A stretch of 64,000 bases of DNA from Lepidodermella squamata (GCA_047495785.1 JBLDXI010000057.1:124001-188000), one strand, 5' to 3'. Numbered from the stretch's first letter, positions 10,023 through 21,199 are shown. Notes: generated by a model from the letters alone, not told the origin. Program-made: numbers and translations.

Positions 10023-12634
10023 TCAGCCACAGCACGACTGCAGGCCGAGCGATCGCCCGCTCGCCTTGCTGATCTCGAGAAGCACGAACATCTCAGAATT
10101 TGTCGGGTGAATGGCGACAGTATCGTCGAAATCTTGCTTCGTCGCACCGCGTTTCATCGCAACAGCATACCCTGAAAAAATAAAAAATAAAAATTTTAAA
10201 TATTTAAAAATTAAAAATTAATGAAAAAATTGAAATTTTGAGGAATTAAATTTAAAATTTAGATTTTAGAAATTTGGATTTTTAGGAAAAATACCTTGGA
10301 CGACTTCACCGGCGTTAGGGCCAAGGAAATGAAGGCCCACGACTCGCTCGTCGTCCTTGGAATTGCATACTATTTTCAGGTAGCAATTGATCGTATCCTG
10401 GGTGCCTCGGTGCTGTGAAGCCCGCATCGGAACCGACCATTCATAGGGCACGTAAGTGGCGTGGTAGACCTCGATGTTCTCAGCCCCGAAACGCGCGGTA
10501 GCCTCCTCCTCGGACAGGCCACAAGCGCCGTATTCAAGTGGGGTGAAAACGGTTGTAGCCACCTTGTCGTAGTCCATGTTTTCAGTCGCGTGGAAAAACA
10601 GCCGTCTCGCCAACAACTTGCCGGCTTGAATAGCAACCGGCGTCAACTCTGGCCGGCCATCCAGGACGTCGCCGATTGCGTATATGTTCGCAACATTGGT
10701 CTGCTCATTGACAGCCGGAATTTTCCCAGTTTTTTCGTTGAGTTTAACCCCAGCACCTTGCAGGTTGACGTCGCCGTAGATAGGCTCTCGGCCAATGGCG
10801 AAAATCACCGTTTCGAACTCGTCGGTTGTAGTCGAACCATCGCCGTGTTCGAACGTGACTCGAATACGACGTTCGCCGATTTTTTCCAGCTTTTTCGGGA
10901 CAGCAGGTCGCAGGAATTTTACGCCGGTGTCTAGCAGCACCTTGCCAATTCGCTCGGCCATGTCTTGATCGAAGCCGCGGAGCAGAATGGATCGAACGGC
11001 GATGGTTACGTCGAGGCCGAAACCGCGCAGGAATCCGGCGCATTCCAAGGCGACGTAAGACGCGCCGACGACCAGGGTTCGGCCAGGACTTTCGGGCAGC
11101 GAGAACAGGTCATCACTCGTGATTCCAAACTCACGGTCACCGGGAATATCTGAAATAAAAATGAAAAATGAAAATTAATAAATAGTCGAAAACTATTACG
11201 AATTAGTTTGAAGTCTGAAATTCAAAATGTTTCCTGAATACTTTTTTTCCTAAATACTTTTTGTAATTATTTTCATTAAATAACTTTAGGAACCTATTAT
11301 AGCTAGTTGGGATATTAACTCGGCCTCCCGAAATCCGGAAATCCCGAAAGATCGCTTCTTATTTTATAAAAATGTTATTTTTGTAGATTTGGAATTCCAA
11401 TATTAAAGCTTCATAGTTATTTATAGCACCATTATTTCGATGTCGCAAATTCATTGAGCAAAATTGAACTAGGTACAATTTTATTTCGCTCTAAACCCCG
11501 CTTCTCATTTGTCAGCGAATATATGAGACGTGTGCTAAAATAATTGCACATTATTCCATGCCGTCAAATAAAAAAGGGGAGTTGCAAACGAGAGCGCGAC
11601 TCTTCTCAAATTAAATTGTAATAAACTTTTTAAATTATTTAAATTCTAAATTCTCACCTGGGTACTTTGGACGAAGTCCGGTGGCGACCAAGATCTTGTC
11701 AGCCGTCACCACCCGTTTCTTGCCCTTCTTATCCGTCGCCTCCAGCGTGTGAGCGTCGATAAATCGCGCATACGAGTTAACGTACTCGACGTGGCCTTCA
11801 CGCAGCGAAACGCGGTACTTGAAGTTCGACGACATGATGTGCTCTTGAACCGTGTCGCGCAGCGCCTTCCAGTCGTGGTGCTGGTGGGCCTCGTCCGGGA
11901 TCTTCGTCCAACCGCTCGCCTTCGCATCGAGGATAGACTCACCGAGCAGCGATGCTTGGTGCATCAGCTTCTTCGGAATGCAGCCGACGTTGACGCAAGT
12001 GCCGCCGATGCCCCACGTCGTGCCGATCGGGGTCGGCTTCACGAAGTCGAACATGACGGTTTTGGCGCCGAGAATGGCGGCTTCTTTCGACGCGGCCAGA
12101 CCGCCAGAGCCGCCGCCAATAACAGCGAAATCGTACTCGTACGGGTGACGTTTCGGGCTTGATGCATGAGCCTTCAACGCCTCAGCGACCATTGCTTCGA
12201 GCTTGTTCTCCTGGATAATTTTGTCCAAGGCATCGAAACCGCCTTTACAAATTAAAAATTGTCAATTTAATTATTCTACTAATTTATTACAATTTCAAAA
12301 AATTTGAATTATTGAGCTTACCAATGAAAACTTTGTTAAAGAATATTTGAGGGACCGATCGCTGGCCAGTTTTATCGAAAAGCTCGAATTTTACAGCGAT
12401 GCCACTAGGCAGTTTATCGAGCACAACTTCGTGGTAATTGATGTCTCGCTGCTTGAGTGCTTCCTTAGCTTTGACGCAGAATGGGCAGGTTGTCTTCGAG
12501 AAAACAACAACAGGATGGTTGTTAATTTGATCGTTGATAAAGCTGAGGTAACCAGCTTTTTTCTGACTTGACATTTTCACAACTTGTTTAACTTGAACCG
12601 AAAAAAAGTTGAAATTAAATAGTCTATTAAACAT
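10023..12634 (-). CDS. Thioredoxin glutathione reductase (glutaredoxin-thioredoxin reductase fusion), Cys type
   Basis: Four exons: 12634-12322, 12242-11658, 11149-10295 and 10171-10023; all junctions phase 1; 633 residues, the usual TGR length. Residues about 25-125 are a class I glutaredoxin with the CPFC active site, and a SVPQIFF segment as in TGRs. The reductase follows: FAD-binding GGGSGG, redox centre CVNVGC, NADPH-binding [12 protein letters not shown], and a HPTNSE active-site His at the C terminus. The last residues are SCCG. Vertebrate and flatworm enzymes have Gly-Cys-Sec-Gly there; insects and C. elegans TRXR-2 use Cys-Cys. The enzyme should reduce thioredoxin and, through its glutaredoxin domain, glutathione. 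The first 20 residues are basic and lack acidic residues; a second Met lies at 12574, so mitochondrial and cytosolic forms from two starts are possible. Confidence 0.95.
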
Positions 12635-14085
12635 TATCTGCTTAGGAATGAAGGATGCATTGCCAAATTTTTAACGGAAATTTAGCAAAAAAATCGCGGT
12701 GAACGAAAAATTGGCGAAGAAACCGCCCCAGAAACCGTGGACACCATTAGCCAACAAATTGACAAATGAGCAAGAAAGACACAAGGAAAAGAAATTGAAA
12801 AAATTATGAAATTAATTGTATCCCTGATTTCAATTAGCTAAATTGGTATCATTCTAAGCCGAAAAGAGGATGAATCAAACTTCAAACTAATATAAATAAT
12901 TTTTATAAACCTTTGAAATTCTGTAATTGAAAATTACAAATAAGAGAGAAATAAAAAAAATGTTTTATCTTTTGCCTGAAATGAGCGAGGCAAGTGTGCA
13001 AGTCACGCGTTTTTATCGTGGCGGTTTTTTTCTAGAAGCACGAGCACACACGTATCTACACACACTAGTATTATTATTATTATTATTATTGAGTGGGCAA
13101 AAACCGCGGGCTCGAAATGGGTCAAAAATGCGCATCCTCGTACAATTATTGCCGTGTTTGCCCCATTTTCAGTATTTTATTCGTTCGCGATGCTGATGCA
13201 TTGTTTACCCAAGGGCTTAACGAAGCCACGGATTTTAATAACTAATCAGGTGACCAATGACGTAAGGCGGGGTCCAATACTCATGCTGACGCACCCTGGC
13301 CACTATGGGAGAAACCAGGCAGTCGTTTTTGGTCAGAGAAACTATCCACAGCAAATTCTGCGGCCAGGATAGTTCAGTTGATAAGCGGGTCTACAATAAC
13401 CGTGGAATAATTGCTAAAACATTACATGATATCCTTACGCTGAAACGAATATCAATACTAGGAAAGAGGCGCCATGTTTTCAAGGATGTGATTTCCAATA
13501 ATTCTGCAAAATTATAATGACTAATGACGCTTTGTTCTCAAACATCAGGCTTGTGATTGAACGAAAAGTGTAAAATTTGAGTCTTGAAAACCTTTGAATG
13601 GGCGATCCTGGCGGGCCAATCTTTCTACCACAGGTAGCTCTTATAGGTATGGCTAATGAACGGTGAAATTTGGCCTCATCGGGTCGTTCATTGTTGCGTA
13701 ATAAAAATTGCAAATTTACACTTTTCCTTCGATCACAATCCTGAAAGTGATGGTCAGAAATAACACAGAAAATCACCCATAATTTTCTTGATATTTATTC
13801 ATATTGCTGTAATTTTTCGTGGAAGATAAAAGAATTGAAAATCTCACTTTTTTGAGGAATAAAATATTGAAATTCGGTTTTGCTTTAAAAATGAAAAATT
13901 CGGGCATTGAAAATGGGAGAAATAAAAAATCAGCTGTCTAAATCAAAACAGTTTCTCATTTTATTTTATTTTTCGAAAAAGAGACCAAGAATCAGCAAAT
14001 AGCACTAAAATAGAGCAAAATTGAATGAATTCGATAGTGAAATTTTCTGGTTAAAATCAACTTGACATATGAAAGTGCTGTATTA
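12635..14085. other. Intergenic, no gene recognised
   Basis: AT-rich, with a short ATT microsatellite at about 13068-13090 and several unconvincing open frames. A tRNA-like box A (TAGTTCAGTTG) near 13370 has no matching box B. Confidence 0.5.
13068..13090. repeat. (ATT)n microsatellite
   Basis: Uninterrupted trinucleotide repeat of about seven to eight units in an intergenic region. Confidence 0.9.
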
Positions 14086-15053
14086 CTATTGATAAGCCAT
14101 GACCATTTCGGCCGGTAGCTTTTCGCGAATGTAATCTTCGAACTCTGCTAGTAATTTTGGGTCTGTGAAATGCTCCTTCCAGTCCCCAACTTTGCCCTTA
14201 CGAATAAATTCCGCATCCGCACGCCAGGCTCCGTTCTTCAAAAAACGAAAATCATTATTTTTTATTGATTTTAAGGCGGAATTACCGATGCAAAGTACGA
14301 GTTGGCGTAGTCCTTCTTCTTCCGCATTGCCTCTACCGTGGTCGCCTCGCAAATTTTATCAACCAACTCGTCATCACAGTCGACTTGAATAAATTCAGCT
14401 ATCTTCTTGATTGTTGATTTCGGATTCTTCTTCAAATCTTCATAGCGGACGAATAAAATCGGCTTGCCTTCCTGTTTAGCCTTGAATATTTCGGTCAAAT
14501 GGCGATCGTATGGTCCCCAGAACACCTCGCCACGCATGAATTGCCGGACCATGAACTCAAATGGATGATCGTAAGGCCAGGCGATCATGTTTTGGTAGTG
14601 GTGGTACAGCGAGGTGACAACATCCTTAGGATTACGGTACAGGTACAGGACCTTGGCCTTGAAGGCATTTTTAGGTAGAAGCGGCGAGGAGCAGTGGGTG
14701 TCTAGAACACGCGGTGACGGCATTGTAGCGATACGCTTCAGCTGATCAGCAGGCGCCGGCATTTCAATTAACGGCCGTCGTAGTATTTCAGGGATTTCGT
14801 CGAAATTACGAGTGACTAACAACTGGACTATGTAACACAGCCAGTGATTGCCGCTTTTGGGGAAAGCTGAAATCAGCACGTCGTTGCTTTCAAATGGGAA
14901 GTTGTAGGCTCCTGGCCAGAAGAACGGCGTGATTACAGGCAGGTAATAGCCGCGGAATTGAGCCAATTCCATGCCATCCCGAACTGTGCCCAGCTCGCTA
15001 ATAGCGGCATTGATATCAGGGTTGAAAAGTGTTTTCCATTCGAAATCAGCCAT
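14086..15053 (-). CDS. Cytosolic sulfotransferase (SULT1-like)
   Basis: Two exons, 15053-14286 and 14235-14086, phase 0; 305 residues, close to the usual 290-300 of the family. The sulfonate donor PAPS is bound by FPKSGNHW (the KSGxxW 5'-phosphosulfate loop, about residue 64), by the RNPKD segment (3'-phosphate site) and by RKGKVGDWK near the C terminus. The catalytic His is in the DTHCSSP segment. Such enzymes sulfate small alcohols, phenols or steroids in the cytosol; the substrate cannot be told from sequence. The start is the ATG at 15053; the frame continues upstream without another ATG. Confidence 0.93.
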
Positions 15054-15579
15054 GCTCTCACGACCTATTTTCTGTTTATACAAAATCAGAACTAGGGTTT
15101 CGGCTAAATTCAGAGGTGTTTTATCTTGTTTTTATCGGTCTTATCTCAGTCATTGTTATCAGTCCTATTATACAGTCCGGTTCCGGATATTCCCAATTCC
15201 CACTGCATCCCGTGAACAGAGCTGACCAATCAATCATCAAGATCTTGACCTTCGATCATTCAACATTTCATTGTCTTCTTCATCCATCTAGCCATCATGA
15301 AGCTTCATTGATGCGTAAACTAGACTTGTGTTGACCTTACCTGTTAATAAATTTGCATTTGACGTCATGTTAGGTCCATTAAAATGGTGTTATCCCTTTT
15401 AATAGCAGGCTTATGCGCCCTCAGATGCTGACCACGAGGCGAATATCACCCACGTAATTCGCCATGGATAGCGCCAGGCGAATGCTGCTGCATGCAAAAA
15501 AATCCCAAATGCACTTGTTTCTGTTCAGCGACACCAGTCTGAGAGTGTTTAATTTCTGAATTTTATCAACAAAATTGCT
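15054..15579. other. Divergent intergenic region between sulfotransferase and protease homologue
   Basis: Must contain the promoters of two divergent genes. No TATA box or other site could be assigned with confidence. Confidence 0.4.
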
Positions 15580-16544
15580 ATGAGAAACTCGATTTTTGTA
15601 TATTTATGCATTGCTGTAGCTTGCTGCTACGCCGCAAGTCGTCATCGCCATCAGTTGGCGAAAAGGAAGCTGTTGCCCATGGATGATGATGACCAATGTG
15701 GCTTGGCGACCAGCACTGAACACCCGAATCCGTGGCTCGCTTCGATTAAGGTCAAATGGCAAAGCGAAGACGAGGCTGGGAAATGTCGGGGCGTTCTAAT
15801 CCATGAACAATGGGTCTTAACTTCGGCAAAATGCATTTACGGTGCATCCGGCAAGAATAAACCGACATCGTAACTATTGGCCTATTTTATAGTCAAATTT
15901 TCAGAATTCCCATATTGACAGAGTCTTAATCCAACTTGGCCAGCCGAATATATTTCTTGAGCCGAAACAAGGCGATGGAAGCATTCAGGTCGAGGTTGAG
16001 CGTGTTGTATCTCACCCAAAAAGAAGTCACGTCGATATTGCGCTGTTGAAGCTGCCGCTGAAAATCGAATCTGACCGAATAATTCCAGCTTGCCTGCCAG
16101 ACCCTAATCTCTGCCAAATGCCGAGTAGCACGGATGAATCTGCGATCGATTTCTGCTCGAATGCTACTTTGATCAGTTCCGGTGATAAGGGACCTCGATG
16201 TACCAAAATTTGTATATAGTCAAGTTGTTCTTTTAGGGATGCGACCTGTGAAATACGCGATTCTATCGAAAGAAGAATGCGATGAAGAACTCGAGGCGGT
16301 TGGCAGTTTCACTGACGAGTCGCGATTCTGCACCTCCTCCGAAGATTCGACCAAGCTTGAGGAGCGAGGCAGTCCTTTGTTTTGCAGCTACACCCATGAT
16401 CCACAGCGAAGCACTGTCATCGGAATCTTATCGCAGGGCCTTGGCCACGCTAGTGTTCATTCTCGAATTTGTTTCGCCCTGGACTGGATCGGCGATCAGT
16501 TAGGAGAACGAATTCGCAGCTTCCAAGTGGAGCTTGACGACTGA
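15580..16544 (+). CDS. Secreted serine protease homologue (S1 fold, catalytically dead)
   Basis: Exons 15580-15869, 15922-16181 and 16237-16544 give 285 residues; the exon 2 start could instead be 15905, so about six residues there are uncertain. A signal peptide (residues 1-19) and a basic pro-region precede a trypsin-like domain. The segment equivalent to TAAHC reads TSAKC, so the catalytic His is Lys. DIALLKL keeps the Asp. The segment equivalent to GDSGGPL reads ERGSPL, so the catalytic Ser is lost. Two of three triad residues are gone; the fold (Cys pairs, closing helix) appears kept. Such homologues act as binding or cofactor proteins in arthropod and nematode body fluids. It sits next to the secreted Cys-module cluster. 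Confidence 0.8.
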
Positions 16545-16881
16545 TGGTACAATGATGCTTACAGGACATTGCCATGATGCTTGATTCATAGTTTGGCCTG
16601 ATTTTCAGGTCAAGTTTATAATAATTATCATAACCACACGGCTTTGGAGGCTATAGACACGAGTAAAGTTATGAATTAAGCCAGCCTTTTTTCACCGTTT
16701 AACGTAAACGACGAGATTTGTGGGCGTTTGGAAGGATTAAACGAAAAAGTTCGTGGTGTTTATTTTTAAACTCCACGACTTGGCATATGAGCACGACAAA
16801 CCGCCAAGAAAAAGGGAGCCACAGATCTTCTGATCGTTCATTCCACAATTGTTTACACCTTTATATCACTTGAAATTTGAA
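16545..16881. other. Intergenic between protease homologue and first Cys-module gene
   Basis: 3' flank of the protease homologue and 5' flank of the first Cys-module gene. Nothing specific was recognised. Confidence 0.4.
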
Positions 16882-17328
16882 ATGCAAACTGTCGTAATAA
16901 TTGTTGGATTAGCTATGTTTCTCGGCGCGGCTATGGCCGCTGCCCCCGGCTTCTTTGTCTACTCAAAATGCACCTTCAAGTCAGACTGCCTGCCAAACGA
17001 TACGTGCCTTAATAGAACCTGCTACAGCCGGGATCCAGTTTGGATGTATGCCAACTGTACCTTTACAAATGACTGCTTGGACGGAGATCGCTGTGTCAGC
17101 CGCGTTTGCAGTACGAAAAACCCAGCAGATCGAACAGCGGGTGCTTATTCTTACGGCGTTTGTACGTTTCAACGCGACTGTTTCACAGGTGACAAGTGCA
17201 TCGGGAAATATTGCTGGACAAAGCAAAGACGCTCTTCGAACACTCGATGCAGGACAGCCGCCGATTGCCCATCTCGGCTGCAGACATGCAGTAGGCAGGG
17301 CTTTTGCTCATTCACTTTACTAGGCTGA
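16882..17328 (+). CDS. Secreted four-module Cys-rich protein (K1)
   Basis: Intronless, 148 residues. The ATG at 16882 was chosen over the in-frame upstream codons because it opens a clean signal peptide (MQTVVIIVGLAMFLGA, cleavage near AMAAA). Four modules follow. The first three have the spacing C-x5-C-x5-C-x4-C with SDC or similar around the second Cys (CTFKSDC, CTFTNDC, CTFQRDC). The last is a variant with longer gaps. A mature protein of 16 Cys and no other domain suggests a disulfide-rich secreted product. It is a close paralogue of K2 (18078). The module resembles Dickkopf-N/EB-type Cys repeats in spacing, but no family was firmly assigned. AATAAATGAATG at about 17400 is a likely polyadenylation signal. 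Confidence 0.85.
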   Translation: MQTVVIIVGLAMFLGAAMAAAPGFFVYSKCTFKSDCLPNDTCLNRTCYSRDPVWMYANCTFTNDCLDGDRCVSRVCSTKNPADRTAGAYSYGVCTFQRDCFTGDKCIGKYCWTKQRRSSNTRCRTAADCPSRLQTCSRQGFCSFTLLG

Positions 17329-18077
17329 TATCTGCATTATTCCTTTGTACCGATCTATCGGAAAGATTCCCCGTAATTGTATAACGCAGCCAGTTTTCAA
17401 AATAAATGAATGAAAACGATTACAGATGGAAACGACACATCAGCCGCTTTTGAGTCTCGAAGGCTAGCGAACGATCCGTAACAATCGGTGCGTATTTGCC
17501 ATTTGCTAGAGCGATTGCCTAGTTGGCAGCGGCGCTAACCGGAGTTGAATACGAAAGCCAAAAGCTGTCGAACTGCAATGGAGCTTCTGAATTTACAGAG
17601 CCTTAATTCACTAAACTGCCTTTTCGGCTATGTCAAACTGCAAACTGCGAGAAGTTGATTCTAAGGTTGAATGTAACTTGAATTGCAACCATGGAAGGTT
17701 GCCCCAAGAAGTTGATAAAGTCTTGCATTTTTTATCAGCCTTTCAGTTCCATGATGAAAGCTGCAACGAAGTAGCGATTAGCACGTCGTATCCCCGTAGT
17801 TTAAAGTACCATCCTTCAACTATTGAAGTTTTCACTAGAAAAACTACTGGCGCAGGAGCAGCGTGTTTTCCCAGCCTCTTTTCAGTATATAGAACAAACA
17901 GCGTGCATCGTAGGTGTCAGGAATATAAAGCATCACGGAATCCAAAGCACGTGATTCTTTCATCCCAATTCTTTTGTTTGGCATGAGCACGCATTGTTCG
18001 AACAAATAAGCCGATCCGCTAATTATGCCATCGTTCTTATGCTCATTCTGGCTTTTTCTGCATTCAAGGATTTTAAA
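17329..18077. other. Intergenic between K1 and K2
   Basis: An open frame at 17630-17986 has no family signal and unlikely composition. GAATATAAAG near 17920 could be a TATA box for K2 but lies 155 bp from the ATG. Confidence 0.4.
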
Positions 18078-18551
18078 ATGCAAACTGTAGTGATTACAGT
18101 CGGGATAGCAGCTCTTTTCCTCGGTGCGGCAATGGCAGCAGCTCCGGGATTCTACGTCTACTCGCAATGCACCTTCAAATCAGACTGCATGCAGAACGAC
18201 ACATGCCTGAACAGAACCTGCTACAGCCAGAGTCCGGTGTGGATGTACGCTAACTGCACATTTGCAAGCGATTGTTTCGACGAAGATCGGTGCATAAACC
18301 GAATTTGCTGCACCAAGAAACCGGCAGATCGGACAGCAGGTGCTTACTCTTACGGTGCATGCACATTCGGAAGCGATTGCTTTGATGGCGACAAGTGTTC
18401 TGGCAAGAAGTGCTGGACGAAAAAAGTAGCCTCAACAACGACGAGGATCACACCAGCCATGACTCGGTGCAGAACTTCATATGACTGCAGATACAAACAA
18501 CAATATTGTGACAAGCAGGGCTTTTGCGTATTTTATTACGGCCGAAACTAA
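18078..18551 (+). CDS. Secreted four-module Cys-rich protein (K2)
   Basis: Intronless, 157 residues; ATG at 18078 opens a signal peptide nearly identical to K1 (MQTVVITVG, AAMAAAPGF). Modules 1-3 follow the C-x5-C-x5-C-x4-C rule (CTFKSDC, CTFASDC, CTFGSDC). A Thr-rich linker of about 12 residues, longer than in K1, separates them from the fourth, variant module. The K1 and K2 coding sequences align throughout, so they are a tandem duplication of about 1.2 kb spacing. Function unknown; secretion is the only supported inference. Confidence 0.85.
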   Translation: MQTVVITVGIAALFLGAAMAAAPGFYVYSQCTFKSDCMQNDTCLNRTCYSQSPVWMYANCTFASDCFDEDRCINRICCTKKPADRTAGAYSYGACTFGSDCFDGDKCSGKKCWTKKVASTTTRITPAMTRCRTSYDCRYKQQYCDKQGFCVFYYGRN

Positions 18552-19367
18552 CAACTCAGAAATTTTCATTCCATTTTTAGTGTCCTTAGTTAGTTCCTTC
18601 ACCATCATTTCTGAGTTCGGTTGCCTAAAAAGTGAATAAATGTAATTATTGAAAGTACTTTTGCAAAACTCAGAATTGTGATATATTATCATTTGTAAGA
18701 TGGCTGGCATCCGCCGTTTTGCAATGTAATAAGAATGTACAAGCTTTCCATATTACAGTAAAACCTGTCATCTCAAACAAACATGCTTCAGAAAAAGTAA
18801 TTATGTATTCGAGCAGAACTGTCAGAATACGGGAGGTGCGTTACTCCCCCTTTCTTGAAGTGAAAGGCAATCGATTATCAATAATGAACTCATTACTAAG
18901 GATCATATGCTTGGATGATGTACGGCTGTACTGTAAAGCTGTGATGCCCCTCTAAGAAAGAAAATCGGCGGCATGTTAGTTTGTTGATTGCAGTTCAACT
19001 ATATACTTCAACTATATTGTTAAAGGTAAAATTAATTGGAATTTTTATCATTCTTGGATGACGAATCGCTGTTGTATGGAATGTCTGATGTCGGTGAATT
19101 TTCTGACTTTTACACCCGGGTCTCAATGGTACCATGTTGAATTCGGTTGCATATCGACATGATGTCAGATAAATAGCCCGGGGCAATAATCTTGTGGCGC
19201 GATAAAGTTGCCATTTTGGGAGGACAAGACAGTTACTGATTACAGCAACAGCAACGCACTCTGAAAAGTGGGTGAAACACCCAATAGCTCTTCCAGAACG
19301 CCCATCGGGCACGACTAGTGGTCAATAAAAGAACCTCTGCGGCAGTCAGAATTGCAGAGGAATTAAA
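18552..19367. other. Intergenic; its 3' part is a conserved duplicated promoter block
   Basis: From about 19121 to 19367 the sequence matches 21709-21957 with many identical stretches (for example ACAAGACAGTTACTGATTAC in both). The rest shows nothing recognised. Confidence 0.6.
19324..19331 (+). promoter_or_regulatory. TATA-like box AATAAAAG
   Basis: Lies 44 nt before the ATG of the mucin-like gene. The same octamer occurs exactly 44 nt before the paralogue's ATG at 21958, within a conserved block (GTCAATAAAAGARCCTCTGC). Confidence 0.5.
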
Positions 19368-19916
19368 ATGCATCTACTTAGCGGCTTGATTTTGTGTTTC
19401 GCAACTCTGGGCGCTGTTAGCGCAGCACCACATTCGACTATTAGTTGGCCGGTCGGGTCATCAACCTCCGCTGGCCAGAGCTCGAATGTACCGCCAGTTT
19501 CCAGCTCTATTTCGCCGATGGGCTCAACTACTAAAAACAACTGGACCACAACTAACAGCTGGCAGACCACAAGTCGCAAAGGGTCAACTGACAAACCAGC
19601 CTCGACGAATCCAGGTTCAACGAGCCCAGCCTCAGCTAATCCAGGTTCAACGAGTCCGGCATCAGCGAATCCGGGTTCAACGAGCCCAGCCTCAGCGAAT
19701 CCAGGTTCAACGAGTCCGGCATCAGCGAATCCGGGTTCAACGAGTCCGGCATCAGCGAATCCGGGTTCAACGAGCCCAGCCTCAGCTAATCCAGGTTCAA
19801 CTAGCCCAGCATCAGCGAATCCGGGTTCAACCAAACCAGGTTCAACACAAGGCTGGTCAACGACGCGCCACGATGCCTCTACACGAAATGCTAGGAGGTC
19901 CATCAGGAGACTCTAG
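19368..19916 (+). CDS. Secreted mucin-like Ser/Thr/Pro protein that lost the Cys modules (L)
   Basis: Intronless, 182 residues. Signal peptide MHLLSGLILCFATLGAVSA, then a Ser/Thr-rich region, a tandem array of seven exact 10-residue units (NPGSTSPASA) and a basic tail (RRSIRRL). Apart from one Cys in the signal peptide there is none. The leader, the STDKPASTNPGST segment, the basic tail, about 245 bp upstream and the 3' flank all match gene M (21958), so L arose from the same ancestor. It lacks the three Cys modules and amplified a single NPGST unit instead. Dense Ser/Thr/Pro predicts heavy O-glycosylation, which is inference. The 185-residue open frame on the opposite strand is a by-product of the repeat. 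Confidence 0.8.
   Translation: MHLLSGLILCFATLGAVSAAPHSTISWPVGSSTSAGQSSNVPPVSSSISPMGSTTKNNWTTTNSWQTTSRKGSTDKPASTNPGSTSPASANPGSTSPASANPGSTSPASANPGSTSPASANPGSTSPASANPGSTSPASANPGSTSPASANPGSTKPGSTQGWSTTRHDASTRNARRSIRRL
19608..19817 (+). repeat. 30-bp in-frame tandem repeat, seven units
   Basis: Seven consecutive 30-bp units encode NPGSTSPASA. They differ only at silent or near-silent positions (cca/ccg, agc/agt, gct/gcg), which suggests selection on the protein or recent expansion with exchange among units. Confidence 0.95.
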
Positions 19917-21153
19917 AGACTGAGCGTGAGGAAGATTCAGAGTTTTAGCTTAGCTTGCTTCGCGACATACTGTTATTAATCCTCGACGGTAATATTCTGC
20001 AAATTAAAACCTGCTTTGGCATTTTGACGATGTTGTCTTCTCATAGTTGGTGTGTATCTAAAAAACAGCATGAACAATCCAGGTATGATTTTCGCTCCTT
20101 TGGCGGACAGCGGGCAGAAGAAGAATAAAGAAAGAAGGATAATGTTTTAAAAATTAGGGATAAGTACATTAAACATTATTTATCGCCACAATCGGTTCCC
20201 CTGCGTTTCCATTGGGAAATAATTAAAACTATTTGACGATGAACAGAGAAAATGAAGTCGACAATAAATTCATAGCAGCTTGATTATAACACCTTCAAAC
20301 GATGGTCAATAATAGGCCTTATAAATCGGGATAGCTAGCAATCAGCAATACTAGCAACGACATTTTGAGCCCTCTTCCGATTTCCAACCAATATCGGCCA
20401 TGGCAAAACTTGATTTTAAGCTGCCTATGACCGGTATTAAAGTTGTATGCTGAAGCTAAAAGGTGTATCGATTGAAAAAATGATTCCACAACCATGAACT
20501 GCTATTATCTAATAGAAGCTTCATATAGCTGCTTGTTCTCGAATGCACATTTCCGGGCCCGCCTATGTTTCTCGAATGTGCTTCTCGAATACAGTCTGTC
20601 TGATAAATGATGATTAAAGTTTTTTTGCTTATCATTCCACCAATTCTCAAAATGTTTCCTTAGCCGACAACCGTTGCAAGGAGGGCTCTCGCCCAGAGTT
20701 GTCCACGGGCCGAATTTTCGGAACCCGGCCCGGCCCGTAAGAACGAATGTGAAAACCCAGTCCGGCCCGTGTCACTATTAGCTGTATTTCAATTAGTGAG
20801 AAGTTGCATTTTTCAACTAAATTTGTACTGGAAAAAGCGCTCAACTTTAAGCAATAAAATATCATTGTTATATCATTGAATACTGCCATTTGAGGTGAAA
20901 ACGGACGTGTATCTAGTTACCTATAATAGGTACCGCACCACTGGCGACCCGTACCCAGCACCTAAACCCGGTCCGTGGACAAATCTGCTCTCGCCTGATT
21001 TTGTTGAGCCAAAGTTCAATGACGTTGCCTACTTTGGTGTTAGATTATGGATTTTTGGAAGAAGCTGGAAATCTCATCAACTTTTAAATACAGCATTCGT
21101 TTCAAAAATATAGCGTTAGCAGGAATGCTCGTGCAATATTTTTTGATACAGCT

Positions 21154-21199
21154 ATATCTCTGTATCTTTATCTGTATCTGTATCTGTATCGGTATCTGA
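21154..21199. repeat. (TATCTG)n imperfect hexanucleotide repeat
   Basis: About five to six imperfect units (TATCTC, TATCTT, TATCTG) in an intergenic region. Confidence 0.8.

Noticed and set aside
10023-10025. TGA at the end of the TGR read as selenocysteine
   Set aside because: In Sec-type enzymes TGA is the penultimate codon followed by Gly and a stop. Here the two Cys codons are already present and the frame after TGA does not stop at Gly, so TGA is the stop.
13365-13415. tRNA-like box A (TAGTTCAGTTGATAAG)
   Set aside because: No box B at the right distance and no acceptor-stem pairing, so neither a tRNA gene nor a SINE is supported.
17630-17986. 118-codon plus-strand open frame between K1 and K2
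   Set aside because: No signal peptide or Cys-module pattern; unlike its neighbours and without paralogue.
19346-19903. 185-codon open frame on the minus strand across gene L
   Set aside because: It is the antisense of the 30-bp in-frame repeat; a repeat with period divisible by three keeps antisense frames open. Signal peptide, promoter and paralogy all support the plus strand.
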